64,000 nucleotides of DNA from Cylindrotheca closterium (taxonomy: Eukaryota > Bacillariophyta > Bacillariophyceae > Bacillariales > Bacillariaceae): assembly GCA_933822405.4 (NCBI GenBank), contig CAKOGP040002225.1, positions 116,301 to 180,300 of the forward strand, read 5' to 3'. Both the position numbers and the translations under genes were made by a program. Below the pieces are notes generated by a model. It was given only the letters and a program-made list of their open reading frames with translations. It ran no database searches and was not told where the DNA came from. Shown piece after piece: positions 1-10,750 of the stretch. The stretch's first letter is position 1, and every line of letters starts with the position of its first letter.

Positions 1-1484
1 GCCGTGCCAGCGATCCAGCGGATGCAAACCAACCAAGCAGTGTCCCCTGGGGTCTCCTCCCAACAACTTTGGAACGCAAATGGATTAGTTTCGCATCTAT
101 TAGTAGTCAATTCGGCCAATTCGCAAAAATAGCGGGACTTACTCTTCGAGAACAAGCTAATCACAGCCGTGTGACTAATGGGGTATCCAATAGAGTAGAT
201 CAGAAAGAAGGACAACATGTATACCCACGAAGGATTGTCGCCGTTCTCCTCTACAAATGTCAGACTTAGTATGCCAATTGCCATGACAAACATTCCACCA
301 CAGATCATTTGAATATCAGACAAGAATTGAGATATCTTTCCCATCGACAGCAGAGAAATGACCCCGATCGTCCCGCAAGAACCAACAATGGTCCCTGCCA
401 TCGTGGATGAGATTCCAAAAAGGGATTCTGCTATGGAGATACCAAGGGTTTCAAAACATCCGATGCTACCCTTCGTAGCAACATTCAGTAGCATGCACCC
501 AACGATGCAGCAGTCGTAAATGGAAAGGCCTACCATGGTCATTTGATTCGCATGGTCATCAATTGCAGCCCTTTTGGCAGACATTTTCTTGATATCCTTG
601 GGGTTTTGACTCCTGGCTCGGTCTTGAAAGTGCATCAAAAGCATGTATATGGTGAGCGCCACAGTGATAGACATGAAGTATGCTGGGGCTGTAAACATGT
701 TAATCCTGATCCAACTGATGTGGCATAGCAAAGGAGGAATTGTATCAAGCATCCATGACAAAATGTTCCGCAAGACACACAGAACTTACCCAATGTTGAC
801 GTCAGTGTCTTCAAGAACTTTATTGAAGAAAGCTCCTACAAATGGTGTAACGGTGAACCCAGCATACTGAACTGCAGTAATCCAAGCCATGTATGTAGTT
901 CGATTCCGAGTAGCTGTGACTTCTGCTACAAAAGCACGTGTTACTCCAAGAGTTCCAGATCCAATTCCAAGCAAAGTTTGTGACAAGATTAGGAACTCTG
1001 GTCTTCCTACGTTCTGAGCTTGTGCGTAGAACAGAGTACCAAGAAGCAAAATAGAGCAACTGATCAACAGCGTCTGCGAGTATCCATGCGTGACACTCCA
1101 AGTTCCGAACATTGGCGATACGAGGATGCGCCCGAAGGAGAATGCGGCAACTGCATAACCTTGAGTTACACTAGTTCCTCCCAAGGCCTCAACGAGTTGC
1201 CACAATGATGGAAACATCACACCCCTGGACATATCCCCGATCAATATAGCAAGACAAACGATTGCGAAACCTGTTGGATCTTCGATTCCATCTGCTGTCA
1301 TGACTGAGGACGCAATCGACACTGCCATGGACATGTCGTCATTCTTGTCGACATCAAGAGGATAATTGGGATCCGTGTTCTCCATTTTTCGATAACTAGT
1401 GGCGGCATTTCTGTTTTCCTCATCCACGTGTTTGGATGAATCTCGCATAATTCCATCCAATGATAGTGGTTGTGGTTGCTGCAT
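1..1484 (-). CDS. MFS transporter, MFSD8/CLN7-like, copy A (3' end beyond window)
   Basis: A multi-pass major facilitator transporter, probably in an endomembrane; substrate unknown. Exons read on the minus strand are 1484-790, 714-143 and 66-1, with GT-AG introns at 715-789 and 67-142. Exon 3 runs off the left edge. The first ATG in frame is 1484; the frame is open a little further upstream but only from a TTG. The N-terminal ~70 residues are hydrophilic, then hydrophobic segments follow. The C-terminal exon carries an RRPQG block like that of MFSD8/SPX-type MFS proteins. From 1 to 1321 the DNA is identical to 2641-3961, introns included, whereas the N-terminal coding part differs from copy B. 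Family assignment is from motif recognition; function is inferred. Confidence 0.8.
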
Positions 1485-1872
1485 TTCAAGAGCTCGTCTC
1501 GGTGGGTCCTGTATTGTCAAGTGATCAAGTGTTTAGCTCGTTATACAGTCTACTATTCAGTATTGCGCTCCCAACGCTGTTGTTGTGCTGGCAGGATGGT
1601 TTGAAAAAGAGGTTCGTTGTGATCAACACAGCCAAAGGGCCCCGACCAACATGACTACAATTTTTTAAAATTGCAATAAATCGACTCTTTCGAACATATT
1701 ATCCCATTCTATGACCAAACTACCGGTACAATAATACTGTAGGACGAATGAGACACTCAGCCAGTCACGTTTTTTAAAATAAAGTGAAGGCCAATTACAA
1801 GTTGCTTCTTGCTGAATAGATATCACAGACAGATAATGATATCATTCCATACTATTTTTGTGAATGTCATGT
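1485..1872. other. Upstream region of MFS copy A
   Basis: No gene is supported here. The stretch aligns in pieces with 4119-4492, the divergent promoter of unit 2, so it is the decayed equivalent of that promoter. It contains an ACCGGTAC-type motif near 1721-1730 of the kind scattered through other intergenic DNA in this window. Confidence 0.6.
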
Positions 1873-2090
1873 CTTGGAGTGATGCATAGGCCATGCAGCT
1901 CCTATATCTGCCGAAACCCGAAGTCGCATCAGACCAAGTCCTCTCGTTCAGCCGGTGGAAATCATGAACCCTTCCGTTGCAGCAAACGATCTGTGACTCT
2001 TACTCTGATGTTTCTATTGATTTTTTTTACGTTCATCTAGTTCATAGGTGGATGTCCACTGGTTCGGGGAACCTCAATCTTGTTCGTTCA
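1873..2090 (+). pseudogene. 5' fragment of the type II membrane protein gene (copy of the gene at 4484)
   Basis: This stretch aligns with 4493-4710, the first ~75 codons of the intact gene to the right, and shares the peptide block HLVHRWMSTGSG that follows its membrane anchor. Indels shift the reading frame between the start region and this block, and similarity stops near 2090 with nothing of the catalytic part left. It is a broken leftover from the tandem duplication. It could still serve as promoter DNA for MFS copy A. Confidence 0.75.
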
Positions 2091-2500
2091 ACACATGTGT
2101 CCATCAGCGCAGCATCCTTTCTCGAAAACAACTACCGTATTGATATAAATCTTGAATAAGGCCAAACTCAAAGCGATCAGACATGCATGCGTTACCAGTA
2201 ATATGATTGAAGATAATACCATGCTATTGGTGATGATGGGAATGTGCGATCTAGAGCCAGTTTGGTACGCCGTCTGATGCACTGTTAGATGGTGCCAATA
2301 CACCAATACAAACTATCAACACAAGTGTACAAGAACAAAGAAAATAATGAACGCACTTTGTCTATTCGCTGAAAGTCAACTGCTAAAGAATTGGATTACA
2401 CCCCGAGCATCTTAGACTATGGTTGCCACGTGCTGCTGACTAATGCAAGGACCAGAGTAGCCATGTGAGAAAACATGTACAGGTTCATTAACTTTACCTG
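2091..2500. other. Spacer between duplication units
   Basis: About 410 bp between the truncated fragment and the 3' end of MFS copy B. I see no gene, RNA or repeat that I can support; short open frames here have no recognisable content. Confidence 0.5.
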
Positions 2501-4118
2501 CTACTGCGACAACATTGTGAGTGTCTTCTGGTTGTAGAGTGTGACAACTGTGGAAACGCCCAACACTCCCGTCAAGATGTAGAAAAGGGTGACAATGCCG
2601 AGGTAGTGTTCCACATAACCGGAAACGACGGGGAACACAAGCCGTGCCAGCGATCCAGCGGATGCAAACCAACCAAGCAGTGTCCCCTGGGGTCTCCTCC
2701 CAACAACTTTGGAACGCAAATGGATTAGTTTCGCATCTATTAGTAGTCAATTCGGCCAATTCGCAAAAATAGCGGGACTTACTCTTCGAGAACAAGCTAA
2801 TCACAGCCGTGTGACTAATGGGGTATCCAATAGAGTAGATCAGAAAGAAGGACAACATGTATACCCACGAAGGATTGTCGCCGTTCTCCTCTACAAATGT
2901 CAGACTTAGTATGCCAATTGCCATGACAAACATTCCACCACAGATCATTTGAATATCAGACAAGAATTGAGATATCTTTCCCATCGACAGCAGAGAAATG
3001 ACCCCGATCGTCCCGCAAGAACCAACAATGGTCCCTGCCATCGTGGATGAGATTCCAAAAAGGGATTCTGCTATGGAGATACCAAGGGTTTCAAAACATC
3101 CGATGCTACCCTTCGTAGCAACATTCAGTAGCATGCACCCAACGATGCAGCAGTCGTAAATGGAAAGGCCTACCATGGTCATTTGATTCGCATGGTCATC
3201 AATTGCAGCCCTTTTGGCAGACATTTTCTTGATATCCTTGGGGTTTTGACTCCTGGCTCGGTCTTGAAAGTGCATCAAAAGCATGTATATGGTGAGCGCC
3301 ACAGTGATAGACATGAAGTATGCTGGGGCTGTAAACATGTTAATCCTGATCCAACTGATGTGGCATAGCAAAGGAGGAATTGTATCAAGCATCCATGACA
3401 AAATGTTCCGCAAGACACACAGAACTTACCCAATGTTGACGTCAGTGTCTTCAAGAACTTTATTGAAGAAAGCTCCTACAAATGGTGTAACGGTGAACCC
3501 AGCATACTGAACTGCAGTAATCCAAGCCATGTATGTAGTTCGATTCCGAGTAGCTGTGACTTCTGCTACAAAAGCACGTGTTACTCCAAGAGTTCCAGAT
3601 CCAATTCCAAGCAAAGTTTGTGACAAGATTAGGAACTCTGGTCTTCCTACGTTCTGAGCTTGTGCGTAGAACAGAGTACCAAGAAGCAAAATAGAGCAAC
3701 TGATCAACAGCGTCTGCGAGTATCCATGCGTGACACTCCAAGTTCCGAACATTGGCGATACGAGGATGCGCCCGAAGGAGAATGCGGCAACTGCATAACC
3801 TTGAGTTACACTAGTTCCTCCCAAGGCCTCAACGAGTTGCCACAATGATGGAAACATCACACCCCTGGACATATCCCCGATCAATATAGCAAGACAAACG
3901 ATTGCGAAACCTGTTGGATCTTCGATTCCATCTGCTGTCATGACTGAGGACGCAATCGACATTGCCATGGACACGTCGTCATCCTTGTCGACTTCAAGGG
4001 GATAATTGGGATCTGCGTTCTCCATTTTTCGATAACTGGTGGTGGCATTTCTGTTTTCCTCATCCACTTGTTTGGATGAATCTCGCACAATTCCATCCGA
4101 TGATAGTGGTTGTTGCAT
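2501..4118 (-). CDS. MFS transporter, MFSD8/CLN7-like, copy B (complete)
   Basis: Complete copy of the tandem pair. Exons on the minus strand are 4118-3430, 3354-2783 and 2706-2501; introns 3355-3429 (75 bp) and 2707-2782 (76 bp) have GTAAGT donors and CAG/AAG acceptors, and the splice joins keep frame. The product is 488 residues, close to usual MFS size. The first ~70 residues are polar, then come about a dozen hydrophobic stretches. The last exon carries the RRPQG block followed by a small-residue helix (GWFASAGSLAR), the pattern of MFSD8-type carriers. The start at 4118 is the first ATG in frame. It is transcribed away from the gene at 4484 across about 365 bp. Transport function is inferred from family; substrate unknown. 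Confidence 0.85.
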
Positions 4119-4483
4119 TCCAAGATCTCTTCTTGTTGGATCCTGTATTGTCAAGTGTTTTTCCAGTTGTTTTCAAGTGTTTGTCTCGCTATATATTATT
4201 GCGCTGCCAATGCTATTATTGTGTGCACACACAAGAAAATGTTTGAAAAAGATGTGACACAGCCAAGGACATACAAGTACACGTACACTACAGACCGGAC
4301 CGACCTGGAATATTTTCACCATATAATCGACTCCTTCGAACACTAAGATATCGATGTCACCAAAACAACAAGTCGCAATGGCGAAGTCGCACGCACCTCA
4401 AGTACAAGTACCAAATACAAGTTGCTTGTTGCTGAATAGAGATCACAGACAGAATGATATAACATTCCACACTACTTTTGTGA
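4119..4483. promoter_or_regulatory. Shared divergent promoter region
   Basis: The 365 bp between the start of MFS copy B (minus) and the start of the type II membrane protein gene (plus) must hold both promoters. Part of it is repeated upstream of MFS copy A. I see no defined box that I would name. Confidence 0.5.
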
Positions 4484-6073
4484 ATGCCAAATCTTGGAGT
4501 GATGCATAGGCCATGTCGCTGCTGGATCTGCCGAAACCCCAAGCCACATCAGAAGAAGTCATCATCTCGTTCAGCACGGCGACATCATGAACCCTGCCGT
4601 TGCAGCAAACGATCCGCGGCTCTTTTTCTTTTGTTTCTATTAATCTTTTACTTCCATCTAGTCCATAGGTGGATGTCCACTGGTTCAGGGAGCCTCTCCG
4701 TATTGGCAGTTGAGCAGTCATTCTTGTCACAGCCATCATCCTCATCATCCTCATCGTTGAACTTTATTCCCAACCACGAGTTGTCAGTACACGATTACTT
4801 TTCCGATTCCTGGCTACTTTCTCGGTCCGATTTTCTCAAAATGAACCCGCAAAAGATTGGAATCGTAGAGGATGCATGCTTGGTGGCTTCTGGAAAGACG
4901 AAACCCTTGGCAAGATCCAAAATGTTGGTGGACTGGACGGAATTTTCGGTGGAGCATCTTTCCAAGTGGTGGAAGTGGTTGTTCATTTTAGAGGATTCCA
5001 ATTCCGCTACCTTTGACAAGGTAATTTCCTTTTTGGAAAACTATTTGCGCAAGTTAGCATCATCATCATCATCATCATTACTGAAAACACAAGGTCAATC
5101 AACAACACCACCACCACCAACAACAACAACACCTCTGCATCCGACCATTGCAATGGTTGCTTTTGCACCATATGTTGGCAAGCTGGAGGATCGAGCGGAC
5201 AAGCTAACATCCCATGCTTTGGCTGCAACTCTTGGATCCCTCTACAAAGTAGGCTTTGGACGAATCGTTGTGACTTGTCATGGTGACCATGATCAAGTTC
5301 TAGTGGAAGAGGCGTTTCGATTGTTGGCATCGTATGCAGTTCCTTCTTCTCCTGTGACGATCATCACTGGAGTAACGGTATTATTGGGGCAGACGGAAAT
5401 TGCATGTGTGCAGATCAACGATGAAACCTGGCTCAAGACCAAATGGGTAGATTTCAACATGCCACGAGCGGCAGTACTGGGAATGCGGCTCTCGTTGATG
5501 GGACGACTGCCCGGACGCGCCGAGTGGCTTGGAACGTTGCAGGATCCTTCCTACTGGAGATATGTCTATCTGACCGAACCGGACACCATCTTGTACACGA
5601 AACCTTCGGTTCTGCCACTTTTGAAGCAAGGACTGGATGATGGACTTGCATTCTTTCCCCATCGCCTGCAACCTCTGCCTCACGAATCGGATCTTCCTAC
5701 CTCGCTTGATCGACACCAGTCGGACCCGTATGCTGGAAGCTTTCTTCCAAATGTCGGATCCTTTTCCAACCTGACATTGCTGACAAAAGACGATCACTGC
5801 TGCGATGAGGGCAATTTTTTATTGGACAATAGTGATCATGGGTACAACTACTATACGTTTGAAGATTGTGGGCGTTGGTGGTCTTGCGGGTTTGTTGATC
5901 CAAATACTCTGCAAGCAACCTTGAGCCTTGCTGAGGTGGAGGATCGACACCGACGACTACTCCCGTACACCCCTCTCCTCCGTCTGGAAGAGGGTATGGC
6001 GATTGTCTTTGGATCTACAGAACGTGGACGAAAGTGCAGACCATCCAAGAGGCCGTGTAGAGGCCGTTCTTGA
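4484..6073 (+). CDS. Type II membrane protein, putative glycosyltransferase-like
   Basis: Single-exon product of 529 residues. A Cys- and basic-rich cytosolic tail (1-44) precedes one hydrophobic anchor at about 45-61, as in Golgi type II enzymes. After a Ser-rich stretch and a Pro/Thr linker (about residues 200-225) comes a globular lumenal part with a conserved-looking core: a YVYLTEPDTIL block around residue 365 that resembles the acidic nucleotide-sugar/metal-binding strand of glycosyltransferases, though it reads EPD and not DXD. The C-terminal half is Cys-rich. The ATG at 4484 lies in the sequence shared with the broken copy at 1873. Enzyme activity is inference; it could be a non-catalytic relative. 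Poly-Ser and Pro/Thr runs come from trinucleotide repeats in the DNA. Confidence 0.6.
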   Translation: MPNLGVMHRPCRCWICRNPKPHQKKSSSRSARRHHEPCRCSKRSAALFLLFLLIFYFHLVHRWMSTGSGSLSVLAVEQSFLSQPSSSSSSSLNFIPNHELSVHDYFSDSWLLSRSDFLKMNPQKIGIVEDACLVASGKTKPLARSKMLVDWTEFSVEHLSKWWKWLFILEDSNSATFDKVISFLENYLRKLASSSSSSLLKTQGQSTTPPPPTTTTPLHPTIAMVAFAPYVGKLEDRADKLTSHALAATLGSLYKVGFGRIVVTCHGDHDQVLVEEAFRLLASYAVPSSPVTIITGVTVLLGQTEIACVQINDETWLKTKWVDFNMPRAAVLGMRLSLMGRLPGRAEWLGTLQDPSYWRYVYLTEPDTILYTKPSVLPLLKQGLDDGLAFFPHRLQPLPHESDLPTSLDRHQSDPYAGSFLPNVGSFSNLTLLTKDDHCCDEGNFLLDNSDHGYNYYTFEDCGRWWSCGFVDPNTLQATLSLAEVEDRHRRLLPYTPLLRLEEGMAIVFGSTERGRKCRPSKRPCRGRS

Positions 6074-7433
6074 AGGCAATAACTAGCACACACAAAAAAG
6101 ACTGGCATACACACATACTGGTATGTCGAAGCTTGGACGAGCTAGGGGTAATATCATTGGACATATGATAATGTTTCGAGTTATGAAGGCCTCCTACCTA
6201 CTGTACTGTAGGATTACCAAAAGATGACGATGATGACAGCGGTCCGGTAGATTGGTCCTACCGATATATGACCATTGTTGCATGGAAGGAAGTATTATTA
6301 TGCAGTACTAATTAGCTAGTAGTAGTCCTACCGGTACTGGTACCAATGCATGCACGGCATGACCGTTGTGCAATGATGAAAGTAGTAATTAGTCCTACGT
6401 GACCATTGTTCACTGTTGCTTTTTATGTTGCATGTAAGGCTCGTACATGTACAGTACAGTAGTAATTAGTCCTGCGTACCTACTTCACCATAGTGGACGG
6501 CACAAACCTCAATTGGTTCGGGTCGAACGAACACGGGTGCCGGGTAATAACAGCCACTGTGCACAGTTGATGAAGTGTATCATGACTGAACCGCGCGTGG
6601 TATTGATAAAGCACGCGTACATACAGACCCCCATACCAGTACCAGTACTAGGTACTGACTCCTCCGTGAGATATTGACCGTTTGGCACATGATTCGAATC
6701 AAACTGTCTTGCCCCTTTTTGGCGTTCCATGTGTGGAACATTTCGCACCACCGTATGTCTGTGGTTCAGTATCAACAAGCTCTACCCATAACAAGCAAAG
6801 TTCAAGATGTTCCGTTCGCTGGAGAACATCTGTTTCCGGAATTTTTGGGATTGAAAACAACAGCTGTTCGAACTTCTGTGCGGTCGGAGTCGTCGACATC
6901 ACACCTTCACAATCCAAGTTTTTGAGCTACCGACGTGGTGGAACCAATCAAAAAGTTGAGTGACGTTGTCTTTTTCAAGTCGATAAATCGACGCCAACAA
7001 AATTATCTATGACCTTCTACGGAATTTTGGTGGCGAGCACCTGTTGCTTCTGACCGGACCGATTGCGAACGCTAAAAGTATGCTTCGGTGGCCAATATCA
7101 TCTTTCACCACCTGGTGGAAGCTTTTGTCGTGTGACTTACTAGCAAAACAAGAGATCGCTACTGCGATCGTATCGAGCACAAATCTCTGTTGGTTCTTGA
7201 CAGTAGATCTCTCTTCTGGTCGTTATTGCATCTCTTTACACAAAAACGGATTCAACAACACTTTGATCCTCCATCCATCCCAAGCATCTTAATCCCGTTG
7301 TTCTTTACAGCCATTTTGTCCTCTACGATAAAAAGGACTGCCTACGTTAGACTCGACACCGATCTTTTCCTCCTTTTTGTGTCCAGGTCATATTTATCTG
7401 AATCTATTCTCACAACAAAAGATAACAAACAAC
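6074..7433. other. Intergenic region, 1.36 kb
   Basis: No gene is supported. The stretch from 6240 to 6480 carries short imperfect repeats built from TAATTAGTCCTAC and TGACCATTGTT, and GTAC-rich palindromic clusters at 6329-6344 and 6634-6658. The last ~350 bp before 7434 have the look of a promoter and 5' leader, AC-rich just ahead of the ATG. Several open frames of 70-100 codons have no recognisable product. Confidence 0.5.
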
Positions 7434-8303
7434 ATGCAAAGCAATATCAGCTGCAGCAACAACAACAACAACAACATGATGGTGATGAAGTCATCTAGCT
7501 CGTCAGCGTCCAAAGACAAGCAACTCTTTGACCTATCGCTAATGAAGGAGAAATCGCTGCCTGTGAAAACGGCTCTGTTTTCAAAGCAAGCGAGTCCATT
7601 TGCTGGCAACGCTTCCACCCCTGGCCTTGATGACTCTTCTGTTTCCAGTCTCGGAAGCAGCACCTCTGGCCTTCAATCCACGGGATCCGTAAGGCGGTCG
7701 CTCTTTTCCAAGTATTGGGTCAAGACTGGCGAATCCCCTGAGAATCTTCCGTCTGCTTCCGGACCTCCTACCGCTATCATTGAGATTGCTGACGACCAGC
7801 TATCTCAAGAGGAGTCACGCAATGCGGATCCCTTTCGATCCACGGATACGCATACGCATCACAACACTCGAGCTACAGCCACGGCTACAGCTACAGGAGC
7901 TTCTCCCGGCATGCCCCGAAGGTCGCTCTTTTCGCAAGACACGAGGCGATCTGTTTCGCTGAATTCCTTGCACATGGTGGGTGAGCAGATCCCTGAGACT
8001 GTCTCTACTTCTTTTAACACTTCGCCATTGAGACACAAGTCGGAAGGGGAACTCAAGAAGCGTCCTCCTACTTCCTGCCTTCGCGAATCTCGATTTTCCT
8101 TTACCAGCAATGGCAATGGATCTTCATCGGTGGCAAGTTGTGGTACTGCTGGCCAAGAAGGAAACATGAAGCGATCTTCCAGCATTTGCAGTGAATCCTC
8201 CTGTTCGGTGGTTCAATTTGACATGGAATCCACCGAAGTCAGACACTTCCTCAAGCCTGCCGAAGTCCATGCCGAAGATGGTTGGACGAATTACTTTTAT
8301 TGA
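7434..8303 (+). CDS. Unknown Ser-rich, low-complexity protein
   Basis: Single-exon protein of 289 residues, not recognised. The start is the first ATG in frame (7434), after an AAC-rich leader; the open frame before it has no ATG. It begins with a poly-Asn stretch and is Ser/Thr-rich throughout, so probably largely disordered. A short motif with the core LFSK/LFSQ occurs three times, twice as RRSLFS, which would suit a kinase or docking site. The C-terminal ~45 residues are denser: a VVQF stretch like a protein phosphatase 1 docking site, then an acidic-aromatic tail ending in DGWTNYFY. It may be a regulatory or scaffold protein; this is inference only. Confidence 0.65.
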   Translation: MQSNISCSNNNNNNMMVMKSSSSSASKDKQLFDLSLMKEKSLPVKTALFSKQASPFAGNASTPGLDDSSVSSLGSSTSGLQSTGSVRRSLFSKYWVKTGESPENLPSASGPPTAIIEIADDQLSQEESRNADPFRSTDTHTHHNTRATATATATGASPGMPRRSLFSQDTRRSVSLNSLHMVGEQIPETVSTSFNTSPLRHKSEGELKKRPPTSCLRESRFSFTSNGNGSSSVASCGTAGQEGNMKRSSSICSESSCSVVQFDMESTEVRHFLKPAEVHAEDGWTNYFY

Positions 8304-9590
8304 ACTTTTGTATGTTCTACTATGAAAAGTTAAAAGATATATACACACACACACACACACACACAACACAAGATTTGGTGGCGACCAGGAAACGAAGCAT
8401 GCTCACATCAAAAGCACCAACGTCACCTTACACACCACACCACATTCATCTTTCCTATGGATTGCAGCCTGCCTACTCCCTACCTACACACATGTGCACA
8501 TTGCATCATGGACGATCCATGATGCTTCTTCCACGAATCAATCTCAAATCAATCGTGCATTATTGATTCATTCGTCACTACATCACAACCACTGGCGCAT
8601 CCAATTTCCACCATTCACACAATCATCATACACCATACACACACACACACACACATTCCTTTCCAGAGACTATACATGCATTGATAGACTACATGCGACG
8701 ATAGACGTATATATATATATATATGTACACATATATCTATACATCTCTTGCGAATCCTCCTTGAACTACAACAACTTAAAAACCACTAAAGACTTGAACT
8801 TATTCTACAACTCCTATCAAAGACTTTAGACTTTTCTTTTTCATAGTTCTATCTTACAAAACTACTTGTTTTGACATTCGGTTTCTGTCTTGGAAGGGAA
8901 CGACCTCTAGTAATCGTACGACTGACTCACTAGTAGTATATATATCTACCTACGATAATATGTATAGACATAATGATGATGGTGTTGGTGAATGTATTTT
9001 ACATAGCATCCACGTTGACATGTTCAGGCATGACCGGTGCGGAACCAACAAATCCAAAGAGGAGGAGCTACTTTTTGCTTTCAAGAAGCATTCATGACAG
9101 TATCTACTGTACTTGTATGTTCTGACTGTGCTGGTATTCTATTTGTATACTAGCTAGTATCTACTGTACATACATATTCAATACAGATATATATTTATTA
9201 GTCATGGTGATGGTGATTGATTGATTGATTGATTGATTCACGTTCATCTCTTTTGGCAATATTTTTAGTGGATTTCCATTCATTCCGCAGTGACTGGTGG
9301 GAAACATGATATACTTCCAAACAGCCACTTCTTACTTTCCTTAGCACATATATAATATATGTGCTGTGATTATACCTCCTATTGGAACAGCCAATGGATG
9401 GTGGTAGTGTGTCATATGTGCAATAAGTGCCGTATACATTGCATGATATGAGACGATATCAGAACTGGACAGTATGTCTTGAGAGCCATTCTTCCTCAAT
9501 AAAACTCGAGTTTTCAGTCGTTCGGGTCTCAAAAGTATACTTCAAAATGACATGAGCCTTCCCAACGTCTATATCTATCTATCTATCTAT
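8304..9590. other. Intergenic region rich in microsatellites
   Basis: About 1.3 kb between two convergently placed genes, without a supported gene. Simple repeats: (AC)n at 8343-8365 and 8636-8655, (TA)n at 8708-8724, (GATT)n at 9214-9239 and (TATC)n at 9569-9595, the last touching the ATG12 stop. Confidence 0.75.
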
Positions 9591-10118
9591 CTATCCCCAT
9601 GCTTCTTGCAAACTGTAATGCACGACCAATTCCCCCCGTTTGGAAAAACATTCGTCCAACTCTCCCACAATTTCTTCGAGGCTGGGACAAAAGGCGCTCG
9701 TCAAATACAAAAAGAGTGGTGGAGGCACTGCTGCTGAGGAATTTCCATAGTTGGTAGTAGTACTGCCAGTATGATTCATCTTGAGCAACTTGCGCAAAAA
9801 GGTGTGCACGGCCGCAAACCGTTGGTCGGCACTGATTTGAAACTTGGTCTTTTTTAGAATGGGAGCAGAGCCAACGGGAACAAAGTGAACCTTGACTTTG
9901 CGTGAAGGAGATGGAGATGGAGATGGAACAGTTACTTCTACTTTGGGTTGGTTGGCATCCGATGGTGCTGCTGCTGCTGCTGCTGCTGCTGACAATGGCG
10001 TTGATGCTGATGGTGTTCCTTGGGGTGCTTTAGAATCTGAGGAACCTGAAACCGACGTTATTTCAGCTGCTGCAGATTCTGCGTCCTTCGCGTCGCTGGT
10101 GGGTTTGGATGATGACAT
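9591..10118 (-). CDS. ATG12: Ubiquitin-like autophagy protein ATG12
   Basis: ATG12 is conjugated through its C-terminal glycine to ATG5; the conjugate, with ATG16, acts as the E3 for lipidation of ATG8 on the growing autophagosome. The 175-residue product has a disordered Ala/Ser/Pro N-terminus (about 1-70, with a poly-Ala run coded by GCT repeats), then the ubiquitin fold from about residue 73: KVKVHFVPVGSAPILKK, then a helix with FLRKLL and the strand LFLYLTSAFCPSLEE. It ends in the family hallmark QAWG with the terminal Gly exposed, so no processing protease is needed. No intron. Length and ending fit the family well. Confidence 0.93.
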   Translation of the reverse strand: MSSSKPTSDAKDAESAAAEITSVSGSSDSKAPQGTPSASTPLSAAAAAAAAPSDANQPKVEVTVPSPSPSPSRKVKVHFVPVGSAPILKKTKFQISADQRFAAVHTFLRKLLKMNHTGSTTTNYGNSSAAVPPPLFLYLTSAFCPSLEEIVGELDECFSKRGELVVHYSLQEAWG

Positions 10119-10361
10119 TCGAACAACGGACTTTGCCTACCGTATAAGGTGGTGATGCCTATTTACTGTTGGGGCTCATCATGGGATGAAAATGAAGGCT
10201 TCAACAAACGGCGCTAAAGCAGTACCCTCTAAAACTAATACTGTCCCTTTTAATGAGATGATGCTATAACCTTGGATGACGACACCCGCTCTTGCATGAG
10301 ATACTCGTACTACAAAACAGATTGGCTGCAAATAAGGAAAAATATGCTCAACACTTTTTCA

Positions 10362-10430
10362 TGTAAAAAGATGAGTGTCGATTGAGCTTCAACCGATGGA
10401 AGGAAGGTATGGGCTCTTCTCCTTTTTACA
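10362..10430. repeat. 69-nt hairpin element, unit A
   Basis: The element starts with TGTAAAAAG and ends with its exact reverse complement CTTTTTACA, giving a 9-bp terminal stem. A shorter GAGC/GCTC pair lies inside. It differs from unit B at a single base, while the flanking DNA of the two units has diverged much more. It could be a small structured RNA or the end product of a mobile element; strand is unknown. Confidence 0.6.
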
Positions 10431-10750
10431 GGTGGTGTCGAAGCAGTGGCTCATCAGAATGCAGGCATCTCAGTTTACCACTGAGACACCTGTCTTCTGG
10501 TAGTGTCGGATATTCCAAGGATATGTATAGCAATTGAGCTTGAAACATGCCTTTGGTCGAAACGTGTCTCTCAATTTTGATTTCACGACACGATAGACAC
10601 TAAGTCAGTACGCTCATTTGTGACTAATACTGTACTACTTATTGCATGACTCAAATGACAAGGACACCCGCTCATATAAGGTGTACGTACCTATGCTGCA
10701 AAGTAATAACTCGGTTGCACAAAAGGAAAAAGATGGCCAACGCTTTTTCT

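Larger units (their letters stand above)
1..4720. repeat. Tandem segmental duplication, about 2.6 kb per unit
   Basis: Unit 1 (about 1-2090) and unit 2 (about 2641-4720) each hold an MFS gene on the minus strand, its upstream region and the 5' end of a divergent type II membrane protein gene. Bases 1-1321 equal 2641-3961 without a mismatch. Just beyond, at 1322-1520 versus 3962-4160, substitutions and small indels appear. The upstream and divergent-gene parts match only partly, with offsets near 2,620. The contrast between a perfect tract and a diverged tract within one duplication suggests gene conversion, or else an assembly collapse; the sequence alone does not decide. Confidence 0.9.

Noticed and set aside
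6680..6720. GATTCGAATC as part of a tRNA gene
   Set aside because: No acceptor stem, D arm or anticodon arm could be fitted around it. I found no tRNA or rRNA gene in the window by eye.
6674..6963. Two overlapping plus-strand frames of 83 and 93 codons
   Set aside because: No recognisable product and no difference from chance open frames in intergenic DNA.
8343..9595. Simple repeats considered as a CRISPR-like or satellite array
   Set aside because: They are plain di- and tetranucleotide microsatellites without spacers or higher-order units.
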